Of a stretch of DNA of 39,268 nucleotides, positions 1-7,225 are shown piece after piece (the first letter of the stretch is position 1; the number at the start of each line of letters is the position of its first letter). The notes beneath the pieces were generated by a model that worked only from the letters and a program-made list of their open reading frames with translations, was not told the origin of the DNA and searched no databases. Source of the stretch: Muribaculaceae bacterium (GTDB lineage: Bacteria; Bacteroidota; Bacteroidia; Bacteroidales; Muribaculaceae); NCBI GenBank assembly GCA_017621055.1, contig JAGATX010000006.1:1-39268 (forward strand), given 5' to 3'. Made by a program: the position numbers and the translations under genes.

Positions 1-1
1 C

Positions 2-115
2 GACAACATTTCAGACGATATGCTCAAAGAAATAATCGTCAAAATCAACAGACGACCGAGAATGAAACTTGGTTTTTCATCCCCGGTCGCCGAATTCTTC
101 AAATATATTGCTTAA
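2..115 (+). pseudogene. IS30-family transposase, C-terminal end (5' part outside window)
   Basis: The reading frame is open from the window edge and ends at TAA 113-115, giving 37 residues that start DNISDDMLKE and include RRPRMKLGFSSP. This matches the end of IS30-family DDE transposases, where a conserved block with R-P-R-x-K-L-x-F-x-(S/T)-P lies close to the C terminus. The same block (RPRKKLNFSTP) occurs in the decayed transposase at 34.0-34.5 kb, so the two are related but distinct copies. The stop lies just before a 23-base end repeat (119-141), as expected for the right end of the element. Whether the upstream part is intact cannot be seen, so this could be the tail of a functional element. 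Confidence 0.75.
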
Positions 116-118
116 TTT

Positions 119-166
119 TGCACTTGCAGGTAGAATCTGCGTGCGTAGATTCAATAACGAAGTGCA
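119..166. repeat. Two IS30-type terminal repeats abutting with 2-bp spacer
   Basis: Bases 119-141 begin TGCACTT and end AATCTGCG. Bases 144-166 are an imperfect reverse complement (begin CGTAGATTCAAT, end AAGTGCA), with only TG (142-143) between them. The 119-141 copy also matches 34458-34480 at the end of the other IS30 remnant, which supports it being a true IS end. The shared pattern is TGCACTT, five variable bases, then (T/A)(T/G)GAA(T/C)CT(G/A)CG. No transposase start follows the second repeat, so it may be a remnant or simply the other arm of a palindrome. Confidence 0.55.
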
Positions 167-194
167 AATACCTTCGTTCTGAATAGCATAATAT

Positions 195-318
195 TTTTTG
201 ACGCTCGAGTCTTAATGGCGGATTGGGGATGGGGCTTCATAACCCCACAGCCCCACCCCAATCCGGTATTAAGTCGCGCAAAAGGTAACTTTCGGGTCAG
301 CGGATTAAGGCGCGCAAA
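195..318. repeat. Long imperfect palindrome followed by a 15-base direct repeat
   Basis: Positions 211-236 pair with 249-273 in a stem of about 25 base pairs with one bulged A and a two-base mismatch. The core is GGATTGGGG opposite CCCCAATCC, and the loop is about 12 bases (237-248). The motif ATTAAG(T/G)CGCGCAAA occurs at 268-282 and again at 304-318, 36 bases apart. A weaker inverted copy lies at about 195-216. An open frame on the minus strand here reflects this repetition and does not look like a gene. The element may be a dispersed non-coding repeat linked to the IS end. Confidence 0.55.
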
Positions 319-336
319 GCTTGCAGAGATCGGGGC

Positions 337-373
337 GAAAAACAAGCACCTGCGCGATGTGACGCAGGTGCTT
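337..373 (-). terminator. Intrinsic terminator of the CAU tRNA
   Basis: Read on the minus strand, AAGCACCTGCG (from 373-363) pairs with CGCAGGTGCTT (from 354-344) and is followed by GTTTTTC. It lies 10 bases after the tRNA 3' end, so it probably ends that transcript. Confidence 0.75.
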
Positions 374-382
374 TGCTATCTG

Positions 383-456
383 TGGTCCCACTAGGGCTTG
401 AACCTAGGACTCCCTGATTATGAGTCAGGTGCTCTAACCAACTGAGCTATGGGACC
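383..456 (-). tRNA. tRNA with CAU anticodon (Met or lysidine-modified Ile2)
   Basis: The minus strand gives a 74-base cloverleaf. The acceptor stem is GGTCCCA/TGGGACC, the D-arm contains AGCTCAGTTGGTTAGAGC, the anticodon stem is CCTGA/TCAGG with loop CTCATAA (anticodon CAT), the T-arm contains GGTTCAAGCC, and the discriminator base is A. No CCA is encoded. Elongator Met and Ile2 tRNAs can both carry this loop, and I could not decide between them by eye. Confidence 0.93.
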
Positions 457-517
457 TTATGTTGATTGCGGTCGGTGCCGCCGGGCCGCGGTGGCGGTGA
501 TTTCCGCTTTGACGGTG

Positions 518-548
518 CAAAGTTAGGCATTATTTTTTAATCTGCAAT
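518..548 (-). promoter_or_regulatory. Bacteroidota-type promoter of the CAU tRNA
   Basis: On the minus strand ATTG (548-545) is followed after 19 bases by TAACTTTG (525-518), a good match to TTTG-N19-TAnnTTTG. It points at the tRNA, with a leader of roughly 55 bases. Confidence 0.75.
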
Positions 549-1008
549 GCGTTTTTGTGTTTTTATTCCAAATATTTCAAAAAAATCGCCTGAAAATGCC
601 GTCCAATCTGTTTTCGCCCTCGCCCGGTTCCCTCCCGGAAGGGGAGGAAACGGGGCTACAGGGAGTGTTTCAGTTCAGGATCACGCCGGCAAGGGGTGCG
701 GGCAGCGGAAGTGCGCTGTATGCGCGGGCAAACTGGCGGATACGGGCCAGGGTGGTTGGGCGAGGACCCGAGAGGGTGCCGGCTGCGGCAGCATGGCCGG
801 CGATGGTGGTGGGACGGTGACTCCCGGTGAGTGTAGAACTTTTCTCCATAGGCAAACGGATAAAGTGAATTAAAAAGGAATTGAAAAACATATATATAAC
901 GGTGCCCGCAGCGCTATTATTGCATCCGGTCTGATTTTTTGCGAAAAAGGTCTGGAAAAGATTTATTGTTTAAACACAGTTAAATAAAGCTAATGCGCCA
1001 AACAATTA
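549..1008. other. Gene-free intergenic stretch with GC-rich structured block
   Basis: No convincing gene lies here. Bases about 600-850 are very GC-rich and contain a hairpin of 14 pairs with two mismatches: 623-636 against 641-654, closed by a GGAA tetraloop. Open frames exist on both strands (up to 108 codons), but they lack a ribosome binding site, have low-complexity Gly/Ala/Arg composition and overlap one another. Bases about 870-1000 are AT-rich spacer with no recognisable signal. The block could be a dispersed repeat or an unrecognised RNA. Confidence 0.4.
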
Positions 1009-1040
1009 TTTGCACAAAAGCTGAAAAAGCGCTAACTTTG
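1009..1040 (+). promoter_or_regulatory. Promoter of the ECF sigma factor gene
   Basis: TTTG at 1009-1012 is followed after 20 bases by TAACTTTG at 1033-1040, matching the Bacteroidota housekeeping consensus. Transcription would start near 1047 and leave a leader of about 130 bases before the start codon. Confidence 0.75.
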
Positions 1041-1049
1041 CATCTAATA

Positions 1050-1095
1050 GGCGCCGAGAAGCGCCGAATTTCAATGCCGCCGGCATTCTTTTTTG
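1050..1095 (+). promoter_or_regulatory. Leader hairpins, second one terminator-like
   Basis: Two hairpins follow the predicted transcription start. GGCGC (1050-1054) pairs with GCGCC (1061-1065). AATGCC (1073-1078) pairs with GGCATT (1082-1087), followed directly by CTTTTTTG. The second could act as a weak intrinsic terminator or attenuator ahead of the sigma gene. This is inferred from sequence only. Confidence 0.4.
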
Positions 1096-1176
1096 TTAGT
1101 TTATATTCATTATCAACAATTAAACCGATCATAGCCTATAGCACAACTCTACTCTAATTAAAAAGGAATAGAAAAA

Positions 1177-1767
1177 ATGCAAAAACACCAGACGCTCACC
1201 GACGAACAGTTGGTGGCTGCCTATGCCAAGGGCGACAACAACGCATTCGACACGTTGCTGCTGCGCCACAAGGCTAAATTGTTCAACTATATAGTATCGA
1301 TGGTAAAGGACGGCGACCTGGCCGACGATATCTTTCAGGAAACGTTCGTAAAAGCTATAACCACCATAAAGCAAGGGCGCTACAACGACCAGGGCAAGTT
1401 CTCGGCGTGGCTGTGCCGCATAGCGCGCAATCTTGTTATCGACTCTTTCCGCCAGGAAAAGAGCGAGTGCGCCGTCAGCGCCGACGGCGGCAGCTACGAT
1501 ATTCTGAACCGCGCGGAGCTGTCGGAGGGCACTATCGAGGACCAGCTTATCGGCCTGCAGATAGAGAGCGACATCCGCGCTCTGATCGATAATCTGCCTG
1601 AGGTGCAACGCGAGGTCCTGACCATGCGTTTTTACCGCGATTTGTCGTTCAAGGAGATAGCGGAACTTACAGGCGTGAGCATCAACACGGCTCTTGGCCG
1701 CATGCGCTACGCCATTCTCAATCTGCGACGCATGGCCAAGGAGAAGTCGGTGACTCTCACGCGCTGA
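1177..1767 (+). CDS. ECF-type RNA polymerase sigma-70 factor
   Basis: The 196-residue protein is a two-domain extracytoplasmic-function sigma factor that would direct core RNA polymerase to a specific promoter set. Region 2 spans about residues 20-90 and contains DLADDIFQETFVKA and FSAWLCRIARNLVID, the usual core-binding and -10 recognition signatures. Region 4 (about 130-190) carries LPEVQREVLTMRFYRDLSFKEIAELTGVS, a helix-turn-helix for the -35 element. The ATG follows AAAAAGGAATAG, which provides a plausible ribosome site. No anti-sigma gene is adjacent; the next gene, 19 bases on, is a permease. A solitary ECF factor of this size is common in Bacteroidales, often with a housekeeping or stress role, but the regulon cannot be read from here. 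Confidence 0.92.
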   Translation: MQKHQTLTDEQLVAAYAKGDNNAFDTLLLRHKAKLFNYIVSMVKDGDLADDIFQETFVKAITTIKQGRYNDQGKFSAWLCRIARNLVIDSFRQEKSECAVSADGGSYDILNRAELSEGTIEDQLIGLQIESDIRALIDNLPEVQREVLTMRFYRDLSFKEIAELTGVSINTALGRMRYAILNLRRMAKEKSVTLTR

Positions 1768-1786
1768 TGCACGCCGCGGGGTATCT

Positions 1787-3028
1787 ATGAATATAAGTCT
1801 ATGGATCAGCCGCCGGTTACGCGGCGGCAGCACTGCCGGGCGCACGGGCGCCGTTATCGCCATTGCGGGCGTGGCTCTTGCACTGGTGGTGATGGAACTC
1901 ACGCTTGCTGTCGTAGTGGGGTTCAAGCACGGTATCACCGCCAAGCTCTCGGGCTTCGACGCGCAAATAACGGTACATGCGCCCTATGGGGAGAGCGGCA
2001 ACGAGCAGCTGCCGTTCTTCGCGGTATCGCCGGCGCTCCTCGAAGTCGTCGACGGTGCCGCGGGCACCGCCGAGGTATGCCCTGCCATCCGCCAGCCGGG
2101 CATTCTCAAGACTGACAGCGACTTTCAGGGGGTTATCTTTCTGGCGCGCCAGGGCGGCGACAGCTCCTTTGAGCGGTCGATGCTCACGGCAGGGACGTGG
2201 CCCGATTTCGACGCCGACAGTTGCGCCATGGACATAGTGCTTCCCGAGACCCTCGCCACCCGTCTGGGCGTGGGTGTGGGCGATCGTATTTTTTCCACAT
2301 TTATTATAGGCGATAACGTCCGATTGCGGCGTCACGCCGTTGCCGGCCTTTACCGCAGCAATTTTGCAGACTACGACGCGACGACGGCCTATGTGTCGAT
2401 GGCGGCGCTTCGCGGCGTGTGCGGCATGGGCGCTACCGGCGCCGGCCGCCTCGATATCCGCGGCGTGGCGCCGGAGAGCATCGCCGACGTTGCCGAGCGC
2501 CTGCAGGCCGACCTTCTGGAGGCTGCCGCCGACGGCCGCGTAGAAGGGCTTTTTCCGGTTACGACCATCGAGCAGACGGGCGCCATGTACTATAACTGGC
2601 TGTCGCTACTCGATACCAACGTGGTTGTAATATTCATCCTCATGCTTGCCGTAGCGGCTTTCACGCTGGTTTCCAGCTTGTTCATCCTCATCCTCGAGCA
2701 TATACCGGCCATCGGCGTTCTCCGCGCCCTCGGCGGCGGCCGCCCGCTCATCCGGCGTGTGTTCGTCGGTACGGGCATGCGCCTTGTCGTCGTCGGCCTT
2801 GTGGCCGGCAACGTTGTGGGACTCACACTCATGGCGCTACAGGCGCGTTTCCATCTTGTGCCTCTCGACCCGGAGATGTACTATCTCAGCTCCGTGCCGG
2901 TTGAATTTCAGCCGCTTGGTATAGTTCTGCTCAATGCGGGCATTCTGCTGGCCTCGTGGCTCATCCTGGCCGTGCCGGCGCGCACGGCAGCCGCCGTCGA
3001 CCCCGCTTCGGCCATAAAATACGAATGA
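1787..3028 (+). CDS. ABC transporter permease, FtsX/LolC-LolE family
   Basis: The 413-residue inner-membrane protein has the MacB/FtsX layout. One N-terminal helix (about 20-46) is followed by a large periplasmic domain (about 47-275), then three C-terminal helices (about 276-305, 330-350 and 375-400), and it ends in DPASAIKYE. This arrangement is typical of LolC/LolE-type permeases that help move lipoproteins from the inner to the outer membrane, and of related MacB-like pumps. No ATP-binding subunit (LolD-like) is adjacent, so it must pair with one encoded elsewhere. It lies 19 bases after the sigma factor gene and is probably co-transcribed. The exact substrate is not deducible. Confidence 0.85.
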   Translation: MNISLWISRRLRGGSTAGRTGAVIAIAGVALALVVMELTLAVVVGFKHGITAKLSGFDAQITVHAPYGESGNEQLPFFAVSPALLEVVDGAAGTAEVCPAIRQPGILKTDSDFQGVIFLARQGGDSSFERSMLTAGTWPDFDADSCAMDIVLPETLATRLGVGVGDRIFSTFIIGDNVRLRRHAVAGLYRSNFADYDATTAYVSMAALRGVCGMGATGAGRLDIRGVAPESIADVAERLQADLLEAAADGRVEGLFPVTTIEQTGAMYYNWLSLLDTNVVVIFILMLAVAAFTLVSSLFILILEHIPAIGVLRALGGGRPLIRRVFVGTGMRLVVVGLVAGNVVGLTLMALQARFHLVPLDPEMYYLSSVPVEFQPLGIVLLNAGILLASWLILAVPARTAAAVDPASAIKYE

Positions 3029-3110
3029 GAGCGCACAATTCGGCGTTAAGATTGTTAAACAATAGAACGGGAACTTCACCGCAGGTTGTCGTTATATTGG
3101 AATAATTCAT

Positions 3111-3118
3111 TAAATTTG
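3111..3118 (+). promoter_or_regulatory. -7 box upstream of rsfS
   Basis: TAAATTTG matches the TAnnTTTG consensus and lies 28 bases before the rsfS start codon. The -33 box is poor (GTTG at 3085-3088, spacing 22). Confidence 0.55.
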
Positions 3119-3146
3119 CCTTCGTTTTAGCGAAGATTCATCACAT

Positions 3147-3506
3147 ATGACTCAAAATACCGAAATCACCGATTTCATCATAGAAGGGCTGCGCAACCGC
3201 AAAGGCCACGCTATCACCGTTGTAGACCTCTCCGAGATAGAGAATGCCGGCGCGCGCCGTTTTGTCATTGCCGAGGGCACGTCGGCCACGCAGACCGCCG
3301 CCCTTGCCGACTCGGTGGAGGAGTATCTCCTCGACCATGGTTTTGGCAAACCGCTCGGAAAGATAGGCACCGCCGCCGGCGAGTGGATAGTCATGGACTA
3401 CGGCGATACGTGGATTCATATCTTCCTGCCGCCCACGCGCGCACGTTATAACCTTGAGGAGCTGTGGAGCGATGCCCGCATCACAGCCCTACCCGACCTC
3501 GACTGA
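3147..3506 (+). CDS. rsfS: Ribosome silencing factor RsfS
   Basis: The 119-residue protein matches the RsfS/Iojap family throughout. These proteins bind ribosomal protein L14 on the 50S subunit and block joining with the 30S, lowering translation in starvation or stationary phase. Recognisable parts are the N-terminal ALxxKKAxDI-like region (IIEGLRNRKGHAITVVDLSEI), FVIAEGTSATQTAALADSVEE, the central EWIVMDYGDTWIHIF, and the C-terminal YNLEELW. Length is normal for the family. It is followed 50 bases later by ftsH on the same strand, an order I recall from other Bacteroidales, so the two are probably co-transcribed. Confidence 0.95.
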   Translation: MTQNTEITDFIIEGLRNRKGHAITVVDLSEIENAGARRFVIAEGTSATQTAALADSVEEYLLDHGFGKPLGKIGTAAGEWIVMDYGDTWIHIFLPPTRARYNLEELWSDARITALPDLD

Positions 3507-3556
3507 GCGGAGCTTTCCATTACATATAACAAAAACAACACACACCTGATACCCTC

Positions 3557-5593
3557 ATGGCATTCAACCCGTCAACCCCTCCCGGCGGCCAGCGCAAAGG
3601 CTCGTTCAAGTTCAGTTTATGGTGGATGTACGCCATCGTTTTCCTGTTCCTCGCCGGCATTTTCTATTTTGACAACAACACTATATCAAAGGATGTATCC
3701 TACTCCGAATTCGAAAAGTATGTGGAGCAAGACCACGGTATAGAGAAAATAGTGGTATACTCCGACAAGAAGGTTGTGGAAGGCTATCTCACCGACTCGC
3801 TCGCACGCGTGGTGTTCGCCAACAGCAATCTGCCGGCCGGCGAGCACCTGCAGGCCCACGTTGAGGCTCAGATACCGTCGGCCGACCGGCTGTCGACGAA
3901 AATCGACGAGTGGCAGACCTCCGGCGCCTTCAAGGGCACGGTGGAGTACAAACAGAGCAGCGGTCTGACGTCGCTGCTGTGGAGTGTGCTTCCCTTTGCG
4001 CTCATCATCGGCGTGTGGTTCTTCCTGATGCGCCGCATGTCGTCGGCCGGTGGCGGCGGCGCTGCCGGTGGCGGCATCTTCAATGTCGGCAAATCGAAAG
4101 CCATGCTCTTCGACAAGAATAATTCCGAGCGGGTCACTTTCAAGGATGTGGCCGGCCTCTCGGAGGCAAAGACTGAAATTGAGGAGATTGTGGAATTTCT
4201 CAAAAATCCGCAGCGCTACACCAACCTTGGCGGCAAAATTCCCAAGGGCGCACTGCTGGTAGGCCCTCCCGGCACCGGTAAGACGCTGCTCGCCAAGGCT
4301 GTGGCCGGCGAAGCCGATGTACCTTTCTTCTCGATGAGCGGCTCCGATTTCGTGGAGATGTTCGTAGGCGTCGGCGCCTCGCGTGTACGCGACCTTTTCC
4401 GTCAGGCAAAGGAAAAAGCGCCCTGCATAGTGTTTATCGACGAAATCGACGCCGTGGGCCGCGCACGCGGCAAAAACGCCGGCATGGGAGCCAACGACGA
4501 ACGCGAGAACACCCTCAACCAGCTGCTTACCGAGATGGACGGCTTCGGCAGCAACAGCGGCGTGATTATCCTTGCCGCCACCAACCGCGCCGACATCCTG
4601 GACAAGGCGCTGATGCGCGCCGGACGCTTCGACCGCCAGATTTACGTTGATCTCCCCGACCTCCCTGACCGCGTGGAAATCTTCAAGGTTCACCTCCGCA
4701 AGGTCAAGACAGCACCGGACCTCGACATCGACCTGCTGGCACGCCAGACACCCGGCTTCTCGGGCGCCGATATCGCCAACGTGTGCAACGAGGCAGCACT
4801 CATAGCCGCCCGCAACAACAAAACGCAGGTCGACAAGAATGACTTCAATGCCGCCGTGGACCGTATCATCGGCGGTCTGGAAAAACGGTCGAAGATAGTG
4901 ACCGACGACGAGAAACGCGCCATCGCCGTTCACGAGGCCGGCCATGCCACGGTGTCGTGGCACCTCCAGTATGCCAATCCGCTGGTGAAAGTAACCATAG
5001 TGCCACGCGGCAAAGCCCTCGGCGCCGCCTGGTACCTGCCCGAAGAACGCCAGATAACGCCCTCGCAGGTGCTTCTGGACGATATATGCTCGCTGTTGGG
5101 CGGCCGTGCCGCCGAAGAGCTCTTCCTCGGCCACATTTCCACCGGAGCCGCCAACGACCTTGAGCGCGTCACCAAGCAGGCATATGCCATGGTGGTTTAC
5201 TACGGCATGAGCGAGCGGCTGCCTAACCTCTGCTACTACGATTCGTCGGGTCAGGAGAGCATCTTCACCAAACCTTACAGCAACGACCGCGCCCAGATAA
5301 TCGACGAGGAAGTGAGCCGTATAGTCACCGAGCAGTACGAGCGCGCGAAAGCCATACTGCGCCAGTATGCGGAAGGCCACAAGGAGCTGGCCAACACGCT
5401 GATAAGCCGCGAGGTGATATTCACCGCCGACGTCGAGCGCATCTTCGGTCCTCGGCAGTGGACATCGCGCACCGACGAGATTTTCGGCGCCCGCGACGAC
5501 AATGCCACACCTCCGCCCATCGAGGACGTCGAGGCCACGCCCGCAGACCCCCGCCTCGAAGGCCGGCCCGACCGCCCCGCGAATAAAAATTAA
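3557..5593 (+). CDS. ftsH: ATP-dependent zinc metalloprotease FtsH
   Basis: The 678-residue membrane-anchored AAA+ protease degrades misfolded and regulatory membrane and cytosolic proteins. Two transmembrane segments (about 22-38 and 139-158) flank a periplasmic domain. The AAA module has Walker A GPPGTGKT (about 236-243), Walker [16 protein letters not shown] (about 291-305) and the second region of homology [20 protein letters not shown] (about 341-360). The zinc-binding HEAGH motif is at about 459-463, and the third zinc ligand region (around [12 protein letters not shown]) is present. Length is typical of Bacteroidota FtsH. The acidic, proline-rich tail after about residue 640 is probably disordered. 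A terminator-like hairpin follows 11 bases after the stop codon. Confidence 0.97.
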   Translation: MAFNPSTPPGGQRKGSFKFSLWWMYAIVFLFLAGIFYFDNNTISKDVSYSEFEKYVEQDHGIEKIVVYSDKKVVEGYLTDSLARVVFANSNLPAGEHLQAHVEAQIPSADRLSTKIDEWQTSGAFKGTVEYKQSSGLTSLLWSVLPFALIIGVWFFLMRRMSSAGGGGAAGGGIFNVGKSKAMLFDKNNSERVTFKDVAGLSEAKTEIEEIVEFLKNPQRYTNLGGKIPKGALLVGPPGTGKTLLAKAVAGEADVPFFSMSGSDFVEMFVGVGASRVRDLFRQAKEKAPCIVFIDEIDAVGRARGKNAGMGANDERENTLNQLLTEMDGFGSNSGVIILAATNRADILDKALMRAGRFDRQIYVDLPDLPDRVEIFKVHLRKVKTAPDLDIDLLARQTPGFSGADIANVCNEAALIAARNNKTQVDKNDFNAAVDRIIGGLEKRSKIVTDDEKRAIAVHEAGHATVSWHLQYANPLVKVTIVPRGKALGAAWYLPEERQITPSQVLLDDICSLLGGRAAEELFLGHISTGAANDLERVTKQAYAMVVYYGMSERLPNLCYYDSSGQESIFTKPYSNDRAQIIDEEVSRIVTEQYERAKAILRQYAEGHKELANTLISREVIFTADVERIFGPRQWTSRTDEIFGARDDNATPPPIEDVEATPADPRLEGRPDRPANKN

Positions 5594-5604
5594 CATCAGA
5601 ATAC

Positions 5605-5639
5605 CGGCCGTCGCTCCGGCGGCGGCCGCGTCGTTTTTT
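5605..5639 (+). terminator. Intrinsic terminator after ftsH
   Basis: CGGCCGTCGC (5605-5614) pairs with GCGGCGGCCG (5619-5628) around a TCCG loop and is followed by CGTCGTTTTTTC. This would end the rsfS-ftsH transcript, although nhaA begins only 45 bases later, so readthrough is possible. Confidence 0.7.
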
Positions 5640-5683
5640 CAAGGTTTGCTCCGTGCGGCGCTCCCGCGCATTCATTCACCATT

Positions 5684-7105
5684 ATGGACAGAAATCAACG
5701 TTACGAAGAGCCTTCCGAAGGCTCGATGTTTTCGCACGGCATATTCTACGCCGCGCGCCAGTCGCTGCGGCGCCATGCCTCGGGTGGCAATGTGCTGATC
5801 TCCGCCACCGTTCTCGCCCTCATAGTGGCCAACATACCGGCTGTAAATACAGACTATTTCGACTTCTGGACTCAGGAAGTGCGCCTGCAGATCGGCGATT
5901 TCAACATCTTCAGCCATCATGGCGAGCCTATGTCGCTGCTGGCTTTTATAAACGACGCCCTGATGGCCATCTTTTTCTTCACCATCGGTCTGGAAATCAA
6001 GCGCGAGGTGCTTGTGGGCGAACTTTCGTCGTTCCGTCAGGCTCTGCTGCCCATAATGGGCGCCATAGGCGGCATGGCAGCCCCCGTGCTCATCTACTGG
6101 CTCCTTGCCCGTGGCACCGACTACAGCGGCGGAGCCGCCATACCCATGGCCACCGACATAGCGTTCTCGCTGGGCGTGCTTGCCCTGCTTGGCAAGCGTG
6201 TGCCGCTGTCGCTCAAGATTTTCCTCACCACTCTTGCCGTTGTGGATGATATCGGCGGCATTATCGTGATAGCCATCTTCTACTCCACCCATATAGAGAT
6301 TGCTCTGTTGCTCTATGCCGCCGTGCTCTTCGGTCTGTTGCTGCTTGGCTCGTGGATGAGGATAAAGAGCAAGGTGTTCTACCTCGTTATCGGCGGAATT
6401 ATCTGGTTCCTGTTTCTCAACTCGGGCATACACCCCACCATCGCAGGCGTGCTCGTGGCCTTCTGCGTACCGGCGACGCCCGTCTACGCCCCCAAAAAAT
6501 ACATTAAGATAATCCGCCGGTCCATCTCCCACTTCAAGGGCGACGACGACGATGTGGACCTTGAGAAACACTCCATCCTGGGCAAGGAACAGATGAACTG
6601 GCTCAAGGAGGTGGAAAGCGCCTCGGACAAGGTGATCTCGCCCCTTCAGGACCTCGAGGACACGCTGCACCCGGTGGTGAATTACTTCATCCTGCCTCTG
6701 TTCGCCTTCGCCAACGCCGGCATTCTCCTTCTGGGCATGGATCCGGCGAGCACATTCGAGGGTATCTCCCTGGCAGTCATCGCCGGCCTTGTCGTCGGCA
6801 AGTTCATCGGCATCTTCTCGTTCTCGTGGCTTACTGTCCGTCTGGGCCTCGCTCCCATGCCGGCCCACAGCAACTGGAGCATGATGGCATCCATGTCGCT
6901 GCTCGGCGGCATAGGTTTCACGGTGTCGATATTTATCGCCACGCTGAGTTTCAGCGCCTCCGATCCGGCACAACTCGCGCTGCTCGGCCACGCCAAGCTC
7001 GGCATCGTCGTGGGTTCGTTGTTGGCGGGCTTCGGAGCCTTTGTGTGGCTGCATTTCACGCTCCCCAAAGGCACGGCACCCGATGCCGTGGAGCCCGACG
7101 ACTGA
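5684..7105 (+). CDS. nhaA: Na+/H+ antiporter NhaA
   Basis: The 473-residue inner-membrane antiporter exchanges cytoplasmic Na+ for external H+. The paired aspartates of the ion site are visible in LTTLAVVDDIGGI (D188/D189), the TDIAFSLGVL unwound-helix motif precedes them, and FFFTIGLEIKREVLVGEL lies near residue 97. The protein is longer than the roughly 390-residue enterobacterial form. The extra length is mostly a charged cytoplasmic loop at about 280-330 (with GDDDDVDLEKHS) before LHPVVNYFILPLFAFANAGI, plus a short N-terminal tail. The neighbouring Na+-NQR operon pumps Na+ outward, so the two could share one sodium cycle. No promoter was found in the short gap after ftsH. Confidence 0.95.
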   Translation: MDRNQRYEEPSEGSMFSHGIFYAARQSLRRHASGGNVLISATVLALIVANIPAVNTDYFDFWTQEVRLQIGDFNIFSHHGEPMSLLAFINDALMAIFFFTIGLEIKREVLVGELSSFRQALLPIMGAIGGMAAPVLIYWLLARGTDYSGGAAIPMATDIAFSLGVLALLGKRVPLSLKIFLTTLAVVDDIGGIIVIAIFYSTHIEIALLLYAAVLFGLLLLGSWMRIKSKVFYLVIGGIIWFLFLNSGIHPTIAGVLVAFCVPATPVYAPKKYIKIIRRSISHFKGDDDDVDLEKHSILGKEQMNWLKEVESASDKVISPLQDLEDTLHPVVNYFILPLFAFANAGILLLGMDPASTFEGISLAVIAGLVVGKFIGIFSFSWLTVRLGLAPMPAHSNWSMMASMSLLGGIGFTVSIFIATLSFSASDPAQLALLGHAKLGIVVGSLLAGFGAFVWLHFTLPKGTAPDAVEPDD

Positions 7106-7124
7106 CGCAGCCGCCCGTAGAGTG

Positions 7125-7174
7125 AAAAATTCCTAAAAAGCGAGGCTTACAAGCGCCGCTTTTAAGGAATTTTT
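7125..7174. terminator. Strong hairpin between nhaA and nqrA
   Basis: Bases 7125-7142 pair with 7157-7174 in an 18-base stem with one mismatch. It is A-rich on one side and T-rich on the other, so it can terminate in either direction. It separates nhaA from the nqr operon. Confidence 0.75.
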
Positions 7175-7186
7175 GCCAAATTTCTC

Positions 7187-7194
7187 TATCTTTG
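7187..7194 (+). promoter_or_regulatory. -7 box of the nqr operon
   Basis: TATCTTTG matches TAnnTTTG and lies 31 bases before the nqrA ATG. A -33 box at the usual spacing is not evident because that region is the terminator stem. Confidence 0.6.
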
Positions 7195-7225
7195 CATTCA
7201 GAAACAACTGTACCTTATCTAAAGA

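Noticed and set aside
151-345. 64-codon minus-strand frame with repeated FARLN
   Set aside because: It is the translation of the palindrome and direct repeats, spans the IS-like end, and has no other gene-like feature.
547-891. Open frames of 73-108 codons on both strands in the GC-rich block
   Set aside because: They overlap each other, have no ribosome site and show low-complexity composition; high GC makes chance open frames likely.
3686-5596. 636-codon frame antisense to ftsH
   Set aside because: ftsH on the plus strand is certain by motifs; the antisense frame reflects third-position GC bias. The same holds for the long antisense frames at 5672-7054 (nhaA), 25775-27151 (gcvPB) and 30567-32177 (htpG).
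7125-7174. Possible riboswitch for the nqr operon
   Set aside because: It is a single simple stem with A/T-rich flanks, best explained as a terminator between nhaA and nqrA.
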